Below are positions 32,910-42,051 of a stretch of 64,000 bases of DNA, one piece after another. Every line of letters begins with the position of its first letter. The stretch's first letter is position 1. The position numbers and the translations under genes are program-made. A model generated the notes under the pieces. The model had not been told where the DNA came from, made no database searches, and saw only the letters and a list, made by a program, of their open reading frames with translations. Source of the DNA: DATKUA01 sp965602675 (GTDB lineage: Bacteria > Acidobacteriota > DATKUA01); NCBI GenBank assembly GCA_965602675.1, contig CBFCZO010000008.1, forward strand, positions 1-64,000, in the 5' to 3' direction.

Positions 32910-34205
32910 TCAGACCTTGAAGATTGCGTTCTCGTTCTTGAACATCCTGGCGCAGAGCCATATTGCAATCCCTGCGATTACCAGGGTGCTGACGAAAGTT
33001 AGCGCGTAGTAATGCATCACCTCGAAGCCCTGGCCTGCCAGCACCTTCTTCAGCACCAGCGAGACGTTCACGACAGGAATCAGGGAAAGAGTGAAGTTGA
33101 GCTCGACTCCGGGCAGGAACGAAGCGAACGCGGGCAGAATGATCAGTATGGTGAGCGGCCCCATATATCCCTGGGCCTCGCGGTAGCTACGGGCGAACAC
33201 AGAAATGGTCAGCAAGATGCCGGCGAACACGAACGCCAACGGCACGACCAGCAACACTGCCAAGAGGATCGTCTGCGTATCGATGCTGAGTGTCATCACT
33301 TCCCTGAGCTGTCGCCCGATCTCTCCCATCGAGAAGCCGTAATAGAGGCCGACAAGGGCCAGCACGGATGAAATGACCCCGGTCATCACGATCACGAGAA
33401 ACTTGCCGGTCACCAGCTCGATCCGGCTCGCGGGGCTGGCCAGCAGCGTCTCGAGAGTCTTCTGCTCCTTTTCGCCCGCGGCCATGTTTATCGCCGGGAA
33501 CATCGCGCCGTTGAAGGTCATCAGGATGATCATGTAGGGCAGAATCCTGCCGAATATCTCACCTGCTCTTTCCTGCCCGGTGGCCATGTCCTGGCCGGCG
33601 GTCTCGAACGGATCGATGATTGATGCCTGAAGGCTGGCGTTTTCCAGCCGACCGGCCACCACGCGTTGGCGATAAGTCGTCAAGCTCCTGCGCAGCCTCT
33701 CGAAGGCTTTCTCCGACCTCTCGCTGGTCGATAGGTAGTCGATGCGCAGGTTCAAGCCCTTGTCGTGATCCTGGAGCTGCCCCTGGAAATCCGGCGGGAT
33801 CACCAGCACTGCGTCCAGTTGCTTCGAATCAATCAGTTTCCTGATTTGGCCTTCTTCACCCGCCACCGGTGCATCATCGAGAATCTCGATAAATGCATTG
33901 ACGCCCGACTGTTGTTCGATGGCGAATATGTTGAGATCACTCTCAACGGGCGGATTGAAGCGCTGCCGTTCCTCGTTCCTGAGGTAATCGATCAGGGCCG
34001 GCGCGTCTTCGGCGCCGACGACCGCCACCACGCTATTCCTCTCGGCAATCCCCTTGGCGCTGCCGATGGTGAACATGCTCATCAGGTACATCAAAGCTGG
34101 GATAAGAAACAGCGGCATAATGACCATAAATATAACCGCGCGGCGGTCGCGGATTATATCCAACACTTCCTTGCGAAATACTACCCAGATTGTGCGCGGA
34201 TTCAT
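32910..34205 (-). CDS. ABC-2 permease, NatB-like
   Basis: 431 aa. N-terminal helix (about 21-43), a large extracytoplasmic domain (about 45-215), then a block of five or six helices including 'PYMIILMTFNGAMFPAINMAAGEKEQKTLETLLASP', the ABC-2 coupling motif. The layout fits NatB of Na+-exporting NatAB. The start overlaps the ATPase stop by one base (TAATG). Export of ions or another small cation is likely but not proven. Confidence 0.87.
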   Translation of the reverse strand: MNPRTIWVVFRKEVLDIIRDRRAVIFMVIMPLFLIPALMYLMSMFTIGSAKGIAERNSVVAVVGAEDAPALIDYLRNEERQRFNPPVESDLNIFAIEQQSGVNAFIEILDDAPVAGEEGQIRKLIDSKQLDAVLVIPPDFQGQLQDHDKGLNLRIDYLSTSERSEKAFERLRRSLTTYRQRVVAGRLENASLQASIIDPFETAGQDMATGQERAGEIFGRILPYMIILMTFNGAMFPAINMAAGEKEQKTLETLLASPASRIELVTGKFLVIVMTGVISSVLALVGLYYGFSMGEIGRQLREVMTLSIDTQTILLAVLLVVPLAFVFAGILLTISVFARSYREAQGYMGPLTILIILPAFASFLPGVELNFTLSLIPVVNVSLVLKKVLAGQGFEVMHYYALTFVSTLVIAGIAIWLCARMFKNENAIFKV

Positions 34206-34939
34206 TACTTTTCCCCCACTATCTTGACAAAGGCGTCCTCGAATTCATTCTCACCCGCCACCTGTTTCAGCGAATCGACTGTTCCCTGCGCGAAGAGCCT
34301 GCCGTTGTGGATAATAGCCACCTCGTCGCAGAGCCGCTCCGCCTCACGCATTATGTGAGTGGAGAAGATAATGCACTTGCCCTGATTCTTGCAGAAGTTG
34401 ATGAAATCGACGATCGAGCGCGCGGCTAGTATATCCAGCCCGACTGTCGGCTCGTCGAAGACCATGACGGGCGGATCGTGGACGATAGTGCGGGCGATGT
34501 TCACCTTCTGCTGCATTCCCGAGCTGAGCTTTGAGCACTTGGTGCCGAGGAAATCCTCCATGTCGAGCCACTTCGCGATCTCGGCTATTCTGGGGCCGAT
34601 ACTCTTACGATCCATGCCGTTGAGCTGGCCGAAATAAGTAATCACCTCGCGGGCGGTCAGTCGCTGGTAGAGGCCGGTGTTGCCGGTGAGGAATCCGATC
34701 TTCGCCCTGACGAGGGAGGGTTTTTTCAGCACATCGAGCCCATCGACCTCGATGCTCCCCGATGTCGGTTTCATCGTAGTCGAGACGATCCTGAGAGTTG
34801 TGGTTTTGCCGGCGCCGTTGGGCCCCAGCAGGCCGAAAATCTTGCCGGACTCGCAGGAAAAGCTGACATTGTCGACGGCACGTATTTCTCCCCGCTTCCG
34901 GTCTTTGAAGATTTTGATTAGATTTTTTACGGAAATCAT
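34205..34939 (-). CDS. ABC transporter ATPase, NatA-like
   Basis: 244 aa. Walker A GPNGAGKTTT, signature LSSGMQQK, Walker B MVFDEPTVGLD and H-loop STHIM are intact. Paired in an overlap with the NatB-like permease. Distinct from the ATPase of the four-permease operon in signature and sequence. Upstream 34940-35126 holds no gene. Confidence 0.9.
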   Translation of the reverse strand: MISVKNLIKIFKDRKRGEIRAVDNVSFSCESGKIFGLLGPNGAGKTTTLRIVSTTMKPTSGSIEVDGLDVLKKPSLVRAKIGFLTGNTGLYQRLTAREVITYFGQLNGMDRKSIGPRIAEIAKWLDMEDFLGTKCSKLSSGMQQKVNIARTIVHDPPVMVFDEPTVGLDILAARSIVDFINFCKNQGKCIIFSTHIMREAERLCDEVAIIHNGRLFAQGTVDSLKQVAGENEFEDAFVKIVGEK

Positions 34940-35126
34940 CGTTCCAGGCCTACTCCTTTTTTAATGCGGGAGGCATCCATCGTGTGAAGAAATCCGGTAT
35001 TACCCTCCGCCTTTTCCCCGAGATCGTTTTTACGATTCAACAACAAACAAAAGCCTTCAAAGCAACTCGGTTGAGATCGGGATGATTGGTAATCTTAGAT
35101 GATTTTTCAGTGTTTGTCGAAACAAC

Positions 35127-35324
35127 TCAGCCCATCCAGAATCCCTTGCGATGCGAGATACCCAGAACCTTCATGCAGTTCGAGCAATAGTAGATATAGC
35201 GCCTTCCCAGGACAGATTTGATCTCGTTGAAAAATATCTTCTCGATTTGCACTTCACAGTGAGGGCAGACCGGCCGGGGGCTGGCCTCTCCGCTAAACTG
35301 CCCGGGCTCCTCCAATTCGATCAT
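35127..35324 (-). CDS. Small zinc-ribbon protein
   Basis: 65 aa with two Cys pairs, CPHC (about 20-23) and CSNC (about 47-50), separated by 23 residues: a zinc ribbon. Strong ribosome-binding site GGAGGAG before the ATG. Ends 'ISHRKGFWMG'. No family recognised. It may be a small regulator or assembly factor. It lies between the citrate synthase terminator and the NatAB-type operon on the same strand. Confidence 0.75.
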   Translation of the reverse strand: MIELEEPGQFSGEASPRPVCPHCEVQIEKIFFNEIKSVLGRRYIYYCSNCMKVLGISHRKGFWMG

Positions 35325-35396
35325 GCCACTCCTCCGCCAAGGATAATTCTTTACCTATTACGTCAGCACCCGCCGCTTGGTTCGTTCGCCAAGTCT

Positions 35397-35425
35397 AAAA
35401 AAAGCCCCCCCACCTGAGTGGGGGG
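35397..35425 (-). terminator. Rho-independent terminator of citrate synthase
   Basis: On the minus strand GTGGGGGG pairs with CCCCCCAC-type sequence (8 bp, 4-nt loop) followed by seven T residues (35397-35403), 75 bp after the stop of the citrate synthase gene. Confidence 0.85.
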
Positions 35426-35499
35426 ACCCATGCACGCTGCATGCAGCGCATGCAACCCTGTCAAGGTTCGAGATAGTTCTACCGTCGCTTCCAGTAGCC

Positions 35500-36777
35500 T
35501 CAGGCCATGCCGACGGCGTTCTTGATCCACGGAGTCGTCACGCTCTTCGGACGCGTGATCGGGGTTCCCAGCGCGCGGTTGATCACCAGGTTGCTGAGCA
35601 CGCCCATGGCGCGGCTGACGCCGAACAGCACGGTGTAGTAGCTGAATTCGGTCATGCCGAAGTGGTAGAGCAGCGAGCCGCTGCCCGCGTCGACGTTCGG
35701 CCAGGGATTCTTTGCCTTGCCATGCTCCTGGAGGATTCCGGGGACTGTCTCGAACATCAGCGAGACGGTCTTGACGGTCGGATCCTCGGGGCAGACCTTC
35801 TTACCGAAGGCGTGGAAGGCGGTGAAGCGCGGGTCGGTGGCGCGCAAGACTGCGTGCCCGTAACCCGGTATCACCCTGCCGCTGTTGAGGATATCCCAAG
35901 CGTACTCGGACAGCTGCTCCTTGGTCGGGGAGCCGCCGTACTTCTTGTTGATCTCGAGGACGAACCTGAGGCATTCCTGGTTGGCAAGGCCGTGGAGCGG
36001 TCCCGCCAAGCCGTTGAGGCCGGCGCTGAGGGCGTAGTAGCAATCGCTGAGGGCAGAGCCGACGGTGTGGGTGGTGTTGGCGCTGACGTTGCCGCCCTCG
36101 TGGTCGCAGTGCAGCGTGAGGTAGAGGCGCATCAGGTTGGCGAAATTGCCGGTCGGGTCGTCGATCCCCAGCATGTGGGCGTAGTTAGCACCCCAGTCGA
36201 GGTTATCCTTCGGCGGGATCGGGTCGCCGTGGCCGAAGCGGATGCGGTACATGCCCGCCGCCAGGCCGGTCAGCTTGGAGAGGAGGTTGATCATGTCCTC
36301 GAACGAGGGGTCCCAGTACTCCGTCTTGTGGATGCCTTCGTCGTATTTCTTGCGGAAGACGCTCTCGCGCTCCATCACCAGGATTCCGGTGTCGAGCATT
36401 GCCATCGGGTGGCTGTCGGAAGGCATTGCGCGCATCACGTCCCAGACGTAGTCGGGCACCTTGGCGCGTCTGTTCATCTCGCCCTGCAGGTCGGCAACCA
36501 TTTCATCAGAGGGAAGCTCGCCCAGCATCAGCAGGCAGAGGATCTCCTCGGGCAGCCTGTCGGTGAGGTCGCCGATGGGATAGTCGCGGATGATCAATCC
36601 CTTCTCAGGATCGACGTAGGACGTGTCGCAGATCATTCCTTTGATGCCGCGCATCCCGCCGTAGGCCTGGGCCACGGTCACTTCGGAGATCACGTCATTC
36701 GCATGCTTCGCCGCAATCGCCTTCAGCTCATCGCGCAGCCCGGGAATCTGGGATGCAAACTTTTCTTTAAGTTTCAT
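35500..36777 (-). CDS. gltA: Citrate synthase, eukaryote-like type
   Basis: 425 aa. Condenses acetyl-CoA and oxaloacetate. Catalytic residues are visible: His in 'HCDHEGGNVSANTTH', His in 'PGYGHAVLR', and Asp in 'WPNVDAGSG'. The 'DHEGGNVSA' and 'SGRVIPGYGHAVLR' strings and the N-terminal 'GGMRGIKG' are characteristic of the mitochondrial-type branch also found in Geobacter, not the hexameric E. coli type. AAAGGAG precedes the ATG. Single gene between a promoter and a terminator. Confidence 0.95.
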   Translation of the reverse strand: MKLKEKFASQIPGLRDELKAIAAKHANDVISEVTVAQAYGGMRGIKGMICDTSYVDPEKGLIIRDYPIGDLTDRLPEEILCLLMLGELPSDEMVADLQGEMNRRAKVPDYVWDVMRAMPSDSHPMAMLDTGILVMERESVFRKKYDEGIHKTEYWDPSFEDMINLLSKLTGLAAGMYRIRFGHGDPIPPKDNLDWGANYAHMLGIDDPTGNFANLMRLYLTLHCDHEGGNVSANTTHTVGSALSDCYYALSAGLNGLAGPLHGLANQECLRFVLEINKKYGGSPTKEQLSEYAWDILNSGRVIPGYGHAVLRATDPRFTAFHAFGKKVCPEDPTVKTVSLMFETVPGILQEHGKAKNPWPNVDAGSGSLLYHFGMTEFSYYTVLFGVSRAMGVLSNLVINRALGTPITRPKSVTTPWIKNAVGMA

Positions 36778-37081
36778 GCAAACAACTCCTTTCGTTTCCC
36801 TTTCGGGGAAGTCCCCCCCGATTTGTTAACGCCGCATCGAAACAAACCGCTCGCGAGGAGTTCCCGTTCGCCCCAAAGACAGTTATCCTCGCCAGGCCTC
36901 CCTCGCCTCAGGCGGCTCGAACCGCTCACCCTGATCATCGAGCGCTTAGGTTCCGTTTCGACACTAAAAGAGGCAAAAATCGCTATTCGAAGATCGATTG
37001 AGTGCCCGCCCTCGCTTGCATATTCGCGCCGGGACGGATCGCGCCTCGTTCGTTGCGGCTGGTTTCTATGGTGCAATCCTT

Positions 37082-37110
37082 ATTATGATTCCAAATAAAC
37101 GAGAATGCAA
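37082..37110 (-). promoter_or_regulatory. Possible promoter of citrate synthase
   Basis: On the minus strand TTGCAT (37105-37110), 17-bp spacer, CATAAT (37082-37087). It would give a leader of about 300 nt before the start at 36777; nothing coding is convincing in that leader. Confidence 0.4.
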
Positions 37111-37238
37111 GACATCCGTTTTTAAAAGCAATTGAATTACGCGATTGCCCCGATCCAAGCGATTCTGAGAGACCCAAATAATCGATATATAGTGATATAT
37201 TGATCAAATTAGCAAACAGCCATTCCCGTAATGTACTT

Positions 37239-37267
37239 TTGACATTATCCATCGGCTGAAATAAAAT
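37239..37267 (+). promoter_or_regulatory. Sigma-70 promoter of the sortilin-like gene
   Basis: TTGACA (37239-37244), exactly 17 bp, TAAAAT (37262-37267; one mismatch). Transcription would begin near 37274, leaving a leader of about 147 nt. The 36778-37420 spacer holds this and the divergent citrate synthase promoter, with no gene. Confidence 0.65.
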
Positions 37268-37420
37268 CCGCAGCGTGGGTAGCTTTGCACTTATCACCGG
37301 GGGTTGATCTGTTCATCCTTTGTTTTCTGGAAATAGTGTATACGTCTCTATTTCGTCCCACTATGCAATGGGCGACCGTATGGCCGCCGCCGAAATCCTA
37401 TTAATAATTGGAGGAAAGAG

Positions 37421-40400
37421 ATGAAACGAGCCACGGCAATCCTCCTGGCCATGTTCATCCTGGTTCCGCTTTGGGCAGCGGCTCAGGAAGAGGAGCAGGA
37501 GAAGGGCAAGTTGAACGCAGGAACGTTCTCCGGGCTTAAGCTGCGCTGTATTGGCCCGGCGTTGATGTCGGGCCGCATCAGCGACCTCGCCGTCGATCCC
37601 ACCGACGCGGCCACCTGGTATGTGGCAGTCGCCTCGGGCGGCGTCTGGAAAACCACCAATGCCGGCACGACCTGGAATCCTATCTTCGACAACTACGGAA
37701 CTTACTCGATCGGCTGTGTCACAGTCGATCCCAACAATCCGTGGGTGGTCTGGGTCGGCACGGGCGAGAACAACAGCCAGCGCTCGGTCGGCTGGGGCGA
37801 CGGCGTCTACAAGTCCCTCGACGGCGGCCGGAGCTTCAAGAACGTTGGGCTGGCGAAATCCGAGCACATCGGCAAAATCCTCGTCGACCCGCGCGATTCC
37901 AACGTGGTCTACGTTGCCGCGCAGGGTCCGCTCTGGGCCCCCGGCGGCGACCGAGGCCTTTATAAGACCACCGACGGCGGTGAGACTTGGGAGTTGGTGC
38001 TGGAGATCAGCGAGAACACCGGCGTCAGCGACATAGTCTTCGACCTGCGCAATCCCGACGTAATCTACGCCTCCGCCTACCAGCGCCGGCGCCACGTTTG
38101 GACGTTGATCAACGGCGGCCCGGAGTCGGGCTTGTATAAAACGGTCGACGGCGGCGCGAACTGGAAGAAGATCAACAAGGGCCTTCCGAGCGGCGACATG
38201 GGCCGCATCGGCCTGGCTATATCATTTCAGAGACCCGACGTGGTCTATGCAATAGTCGAAGCCGATCCCGAGGCCGAGGGCTTCTTCCGCTCTGAAGACG
38301 ACGGCGAGAACTGGGCGAAAATGAGCGACTACGTCGCCGGATCGCCGCAGTATTACAACGAGATCTACGCCGACCCGCACCAGTTTGACCGCATCTACTC
38401 GCTTGACACTTACATGATGGCCAGCGACGACGGCGGCACGAACTTCTACCGCCTTGGCGAGGAGTGGAAGCACGTCGACAACCACGCGATCGTTTTCTTC
38501 GACGATGACCCCGATCACCTGCTGATCGGCTGCGACGGCGGTCTCTACGAGACCTGGGATCGCGGCAAGAATTACAAATTCTTCGAGAACCTGCCGCTCA
38601 CCCAGTTCTACCGTGTCGCGGTGGACAACGACCTACCCTTCTACAACGTTCTCGGCGGAACGCAGGACAACAACTCGCAGGCCGGCCCCTCCCGCACCAA
38701 CAACGTCCACGGCATCCGCAACAGCGATTGGATCATCACCTGCGGCGGCGACGGCTACCAGTCCCGCGTCGATCCCACCGACACAAACATCATCTACGCC
38801 GAGTCGCAGTACGGCGGGCTGGTGCGCTACGACAAGCGCAGCGGCCAGAGTGTCTACATCCAGCCGTTGACCGAGCCCGGCGAGGATCCCTCGCGCTGGA
38901 ACTGGGATTCCCCGTTGATGATCAGCCCCCACTCGCCCACCCGCCTCTACTTCGCCTCGCAGAGGCTCTACCGCAGCGATGACCGTGGGGACACCTGGAC
39001 GGCAATCAGCCCCGACCTCTCCCGCCAACTGGACCGCAACAAACTGGAGGTCATGGGCACCGTGTGGGGCGTCGATACCGTCGCCAAGAACAACTCGACC
39101 TCCCTCTACGGCAATATCATCGCCCTCGACGAGTCGCCGCTGGTGGAAGGGCTGATCTACGTGGGCACCGACGACGGCCTGATCCAGGTCACCGAGGACG
39201 GCGGGCAAAACTGGCGCAAGATCGACAAGTTCCCCGGAATAGCTGAGCTGGCCTACGTCACCGACGTCACCGCTTCGTCTCACGAGCCCGATACGGTCTA
39301 TGCCACGTTCAGCAACTTCAAGAGCGGCGACTTCAAGCCATACGTGCTCAAGAGCACCGACCGCGGAGCCAACTGGACTTCGATCACCTCCAACGTTCCC
39401 GGCGATAACGTGACCTGGTGCATCGTCGAGGATAACGTCAAGAAGGAACTGCTCTTCCTCGGCGCCGAGTTCGGCCTCTTCTTCTCGATCGACGGTGGAG
39501 GCAACTGGGTACAACTCAAGGGCGGCGTGCCGGTGATCGCCTTCCGCGATCTCGAAATTCAGAAGCGGGAGAACGACCTAGCCTGCGCCACTTTCGGGCG
39601 CGGCTTCTACATTCTCGACGACTTCACACCGCTACGTCACGTCACCGAGGAAGCCCTCGAGCAGGAAGCAATGATCCTCCCGATCAAGAAGGCCTTGATG
39701 TTCATCGAAGCGCGGCCGCTGGGCGGCGGCGAAAAGGCGTCGCTGGGCGCCGACTTTTTCACCGCGCCCAACCCACCCTACGGCACCGTGATCACTTACT
39801 ACTTCAAGGATGCGCTCAAGACCCGCAAGCAGAACCGCCAGGAGGCTGAGGCAAAGTTGCGCAAAGAGGGCGAGCCGGTTTACTACCCGGCCTGGGAGGA
39901 TCTGAAGGCCGAGGATCGTGAAGAAAAGCCATCGCTGATTTTCACGATCACCGACGAGGAAGGCAACGTGGTGCGCCGGATCACCCAGCCCACCATGCCC
40001 GGCATGAACCGCTTCACCTGGGACCACCGCTACGCCTCACCCGTCTCCGGCGGCAGGAGATATGGCAGCTTCGGCCCGATGGCCGTGCCCGGCACTTACA
40101 AGGTGAGCATGGCCAAGTGCGTCGACAGTGTGATCACGCCGTTAGTCGAGCCGGTGGAATTCGAGATCGAGCCGCTCGGCCTGGCCACGTTGCCCGCCGA
40201 GGACAAGGCAGCCCTGCTCGCCTTTCATAAGAAGGTTGGCAGCCTGATGCGCGCAGTGATGGGCGCCTATGCGGTCATCAACGATATAGAAGGCCGTTTC
40301 GATGCCATCAAGGGTGCCATCCTCAATACTCCGGCGCTCGATCCGGCTCTGATTAAGACAACGCGTGAGCTCGAGTTGCGCCTAGTGGACATCAAGGAGC

Positions 40401-40684
40401 AGTTCACCGGCGATCCCACCAAACCGAGGCGCAGCGAGCCGGGTGAGCCGGGCTTCATGCGGCGGCTGCAGGAGGTGGTTTACGGGGCGATTCGTTCAAC
40501 ATCCAACCCGACGACCACGCACCAGCGCAATTACGACATCGCCGCTGACCAGTTCGAGGCGATCCTCGGCGACCTGAAGCAGCTGGTCGAGGTCGATCTC
40601 AAGGCCCTTGAGGACGCCCTCGAGGCCGCCGGCGCTCCCTACACACCCGGACGCGCCATACCCGACTGGAGCAAGGAACAATAA
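37421..40684 (+). CDS. Large secreted Vps10/sortilin-like beta-propeller protein
   Basis: 1087 aa with a signal peptide (about 1-22, cleavage after AAAQ). Many Asp-box-type repeats across residues 50-740 ('GGVWKTTNAGTTW', 'GVYKSLDGGRSF', 'GLYKTTDGGETW', 'GLYKTVDGGANW', 'YRSDDRGDTW', 'LIQVTEDGGQNW') build beta-propellers as in Vps10/BNR proteins. The last 350 residues form a mixed domain with a beta sandwich ('RRITQPTMPGMNRFTWDHRY') and a helical tail. Such proteins are extracellular or periplasmic and common in Acidobacteria-like genomes. Often annotated as glycosyl hydrolases, but no catalytic residues can be assigned. Confidence 0.9.
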   Translation: MKRATAILLAMFILVPLWAAAQEEEQEKGKLNAGTFSGLKLRCIGPALMSGRISDLAVDPTDAATWYVAVASGGVWKTTNAGTTWNPIFDNYGTYSIGCVTVDPNNPWVVWVGTGENNSQRSVGWGDGVYKSLDGGRSFKNVGLAKSEHIGKILVDPRDSNVVYVAAQGPLWAPGGDRGLYKTTDGGETWELVLEISENTGVSDIVFDLRNPDVIYASAYQRRRHVWTLINGGPESGLYKTVDGGANWKKINKGLPSGDMGRIGLAISFQRPDVVYAIVEADPEAEGFFRSEDDGENWAKMSDYVAGSPQYYNEIYADPHQFDRIYSLDTYMMASDDGGTNFYRLGEEWKHVDNHAIVFFDDDPDHLLIGCDGGLYETWDRGKNYKFFENLPLTQFYRVAVDNDLPFYNVLGGTQDNNSQAGPSRTNNVHGIRNSDWIITCGGDGYQSRVDPTDTNIIYAESQYGGLVRYDKRSGQSVYIQPLTEPGEDPSRWNWDSPLMISPHSPTRLYFASQRLYRSDDRGDTWTAISPDLSRQLDRNKLEVMGTVWGVDTVAKNNSTSLYGNIIALDESPLVEGLIYVGTDDGLIQVTEDGGQNWRKIDKFPGIAELAYVTDVTASSHEPDTVYATFSNFKSGDFKPYVLKSTDRGANWTSITSNVPGDNVTWCIVEDNVKKELLFLGAEFGLFFSIDGGGNWVQLKGGVPVIAFRDLEIQKRENDLACATFGRGFYILDDFTPLRHVTEEALEQEAMILPIKKALMFIEARPLGGGEKASLGADFFTAPNPPYGTVITYYFKDALKTRKQNRQEAEAKLRKEGEPVYYPAWEDLKAEDREEKPSLIFTITDEEGNVVRRITQPTMPGMNRFTWDHRYASPVSGGRRYGSFGPMAVPGTYKVSMAKCVDSVITPLVEPVEFEIEPLGLATLPAEDKAALLAFHKKVGSLMRAVMGAYAVINDIEGRFDAIKGAILNTPALDPALIKTTRELELRLVDIKEQFTGDPTKPRRSEPGEPGFMRRLQEVVYGAIRSTSNPTTTHQRNYDIAADQFEAILGDLKQLVEVDLKALEDALEAAGAPYTPGRAIPDWSKEQ

Positions 40685-40696
40685 CGCATCAACAAA

Positions 40697-40741
40697 GCCC
40701 GCGCCCTTGCCTGCCGGCGGGGGCGCGGGCTTTTCCTTTTT
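40697..40741 (+). terminator. Rho-independent terminator of the sortilin-like gene
   Basis: 10-bp stem GCCCGCGCCC/GGGCGCGGGC with a 14-nt loop, followed by TTTTCCTTTTT, 13 bp after the stop. Confidence 0.85.
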
Positions 40742-40816
40742 AACCGCGGGCAGCATGAGCCACTACGGTTCGGATTCGCCCCTTGAGCAAAACGTGCATT
40801 AAAGCAGGAGTATCAA

Positions 40817-41086
40817 ATGGCCACAGGAGGAGCAGCAGCAGCGATCGCCAACGCCATCAAAGCGTCGGGAGTGATCGTTTCGCTGGAACCGGAGGAGTTC
40901 CTCAAGCTCCTTTCAAGAGTGGAGAATCCGCTGCTGGTCGTGGCCCGCGGCGCCGTGATGAAGAGCACGTACAAGTACATCTTCGGCTGGCGCGGCCTGG
41001 CTTTCTATACGAAGAACAAGGGTCCGTTGCAGTTCGACAGCGCTGTCGAGACGGTTCAGGCAAAGACCATATGGATTCCAGGTTAA
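40817..41086 (+). CDS. Small conserved-looking hypothetical protein
   Basis: 89 aa with a good site (CAGGAG) before the ATG. Begins with an Ala/Gly helix (MATGGAAAAIANAIKASG) followed by a compact alpha/beta pattern 'VIVSLEPEEFLKLLSRV', 'PLLVVARGAV' and 'KYIFGWRGLAFYTKN'. Not recognised. Cytoplasmic. Lies between a terminator and the sigma-54 promoter region, so it is probably transcribed alone. Confidence 0.7.
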   Translation: MATGGAAAAIANAIKASGVIVSLEPEEFLKLLSRVENPLLVVARGAVMKSTYKYIFGWRGLAFYTKNKGPLQFDSAVETVQAKTIWIPG

Positions 41087-41247
41087 TCAGTAGTAGGAAG
41101 AGCATTTAGTAATTTAATCCCGGGCAGGTTCTCTTCGGTGTAACCTCCGGTCGATTGTTGTGCCCGGGGTGTCCTCTGTGAAGGTCATATTCCCCTCTAT
41201 GTGACAAAGCCGCCCTCCAAATTCCAGGCAAATCCGCCTATTGTCGC

Positions 41248-41263
41248 AGGCACGACCCTTGCT
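41248..41263 (+). promoter_or_regulatory. Sigma-54 promoter upstream of the outer-membrane protein gene
   Basis: AGGCACG-ACCC-TTGCT matches TGGCACG-N4-TTGCW except for the first base, with exact spacing. About 80 bp upstream a perfect 8-bp inverted pair, CCCGGGCA (41119-41126) and TGCCCGGG (41161-41168), could be an enhancer site. Transcript leader to 41427 would be about 150 nt; a CCGCCG/CGGCGG hairpin lies within it. No gene is seen in 41087-41426. Confidence 0.7.
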
Positions 41264-41426
41264 TAACAAAGCAATCGATAACTGGAGAGGTTTGTGAGTG
41301 CCGCCGCTTACTGAATCGGCGGAACTTCTAGTAAACAATCAACATACCTCGAACAGGAAGCGAACAGTGCTCACAGGATTTGTATGCTCTTTCGCAACCG
41401 GTGGGAGGCTAACAGGGAGAGAAATC

Positions 41427-41975
41427 ATGAAGACAACCATTCTCATCACATTATTGGCGTTGACTTTCACACCGCTGGTCACCGCAGCGGACGACGAAAC
41501 GCTCGACGGAAAACGATGGACTATCAGTCTCAGGTTGGGCAACTTCACTACCAGCGACGACGCAAAGTGGCCCATATCGTCGGCAAGAGCCGCAGGCGGA
41601 CTCGAGTTTTCGCGGCTCTACACATCCCATACGGCGCTGTCCGTAACTCTCGACGGGCTGGCCTTTTCAAGCAGAAACATGTCTCTGGCTCCGATCACGG
41701 TGAATTACAAGATGTTCCCGGCAGGCAACAGCCTTCGGCTGAACGGTGGGAGCAAAGCGCCGGTGGTCCAGCCCTGGATCGGCGCAGGAGCGGGCCTCTA
41801 TTTGCACGAATCCAACTTCTGGACCGGCGATACGATTGATGCGGGAGCGCACCTGTCCGCCGGGGCCGTCGTGCCGCTGGGCAGTATCTTCGAGATCAAC
41901 GGAGAACTGCGCTGGGCCTTCACTTCGCAACAGAGGCTTTTTTCCTACTTCATGGGCTTCGGTGTCAGGTTCTAG
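41427..41975 (+). CDS. Small outer-membrane beta-barrel protein
   Basis: 182 aa. Signal peptide about 1-20 (MKTTILITLLALTFTPLVTA-A). The mature part has alternating beta strands ('TISLRLGNF', 'TALSVTLDGLAF', 'VQPWIGAGAGLYLH') and ends in the aromatic-terminal strand 'YFMGFGVRF', the usual BAM-recognised signature of eight-strand barrels. I chose the ATG at 41427, behind AGGGAGAG, over upstream frames. Expressed from a likely sigma-54 promoter, so production is probably conditional. Confidence 0.82.
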   Translation: MKTTILITLLALTFTPLVTAADDETLDGKRWTISLRLGNFTTSDDAKWPISSARAAGGLEFSRLYTSHTALSVTLDGLAFSSRNMSLAPITVNYKMFPAGNSLRLNGGSKAPVVQPWIGAGAGLYLHESNFWTGDTIDAGAHLSAGAVVPLGSIFEINGELRWAFTSQQRLFSYFMGFGVRF

Positions 41976-41993
41976 AACTTCTGTATGAGGCAA

Positions 41994-42023
41994 AGAAAAC
42001 GGCCGCCGGGTGGCGGCTGTTTT
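41994..42023. terminator. Bidirectional terminator
   Basis: AACGGCCGCC-GGGT-GGCGGCTGTT hairpin flanked by A-rich and T-rich sides, placed between convergent genes ending at 41975 and 42052. Confidence 0.75.
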
Positions 42024-42051
42024 ACTATCAGAATCTCAGCGAAATCCGTGA

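Noticed and set aside
36774..37076. 100-codon minus-strand frame ahead of citrate synthase
   Set aside because: Very Arg/Ser-rich without domain or start signal. Better explained as leader sequence of the citrate synthase transcript.
35377..37098. 573-codon plus-strand frame
   Set aside because: It is the shadow of the citrate synthase gene; composition is rich in Ala, Val, Gly and His and it has no recognisable domain. Long shadows are expected in GC-rich coding DNA.
38633..39514. 293-codon minus-strand frame
   Set aside because: Antisense to the sortilin-like gene, which has clear Asp-box repeats here.
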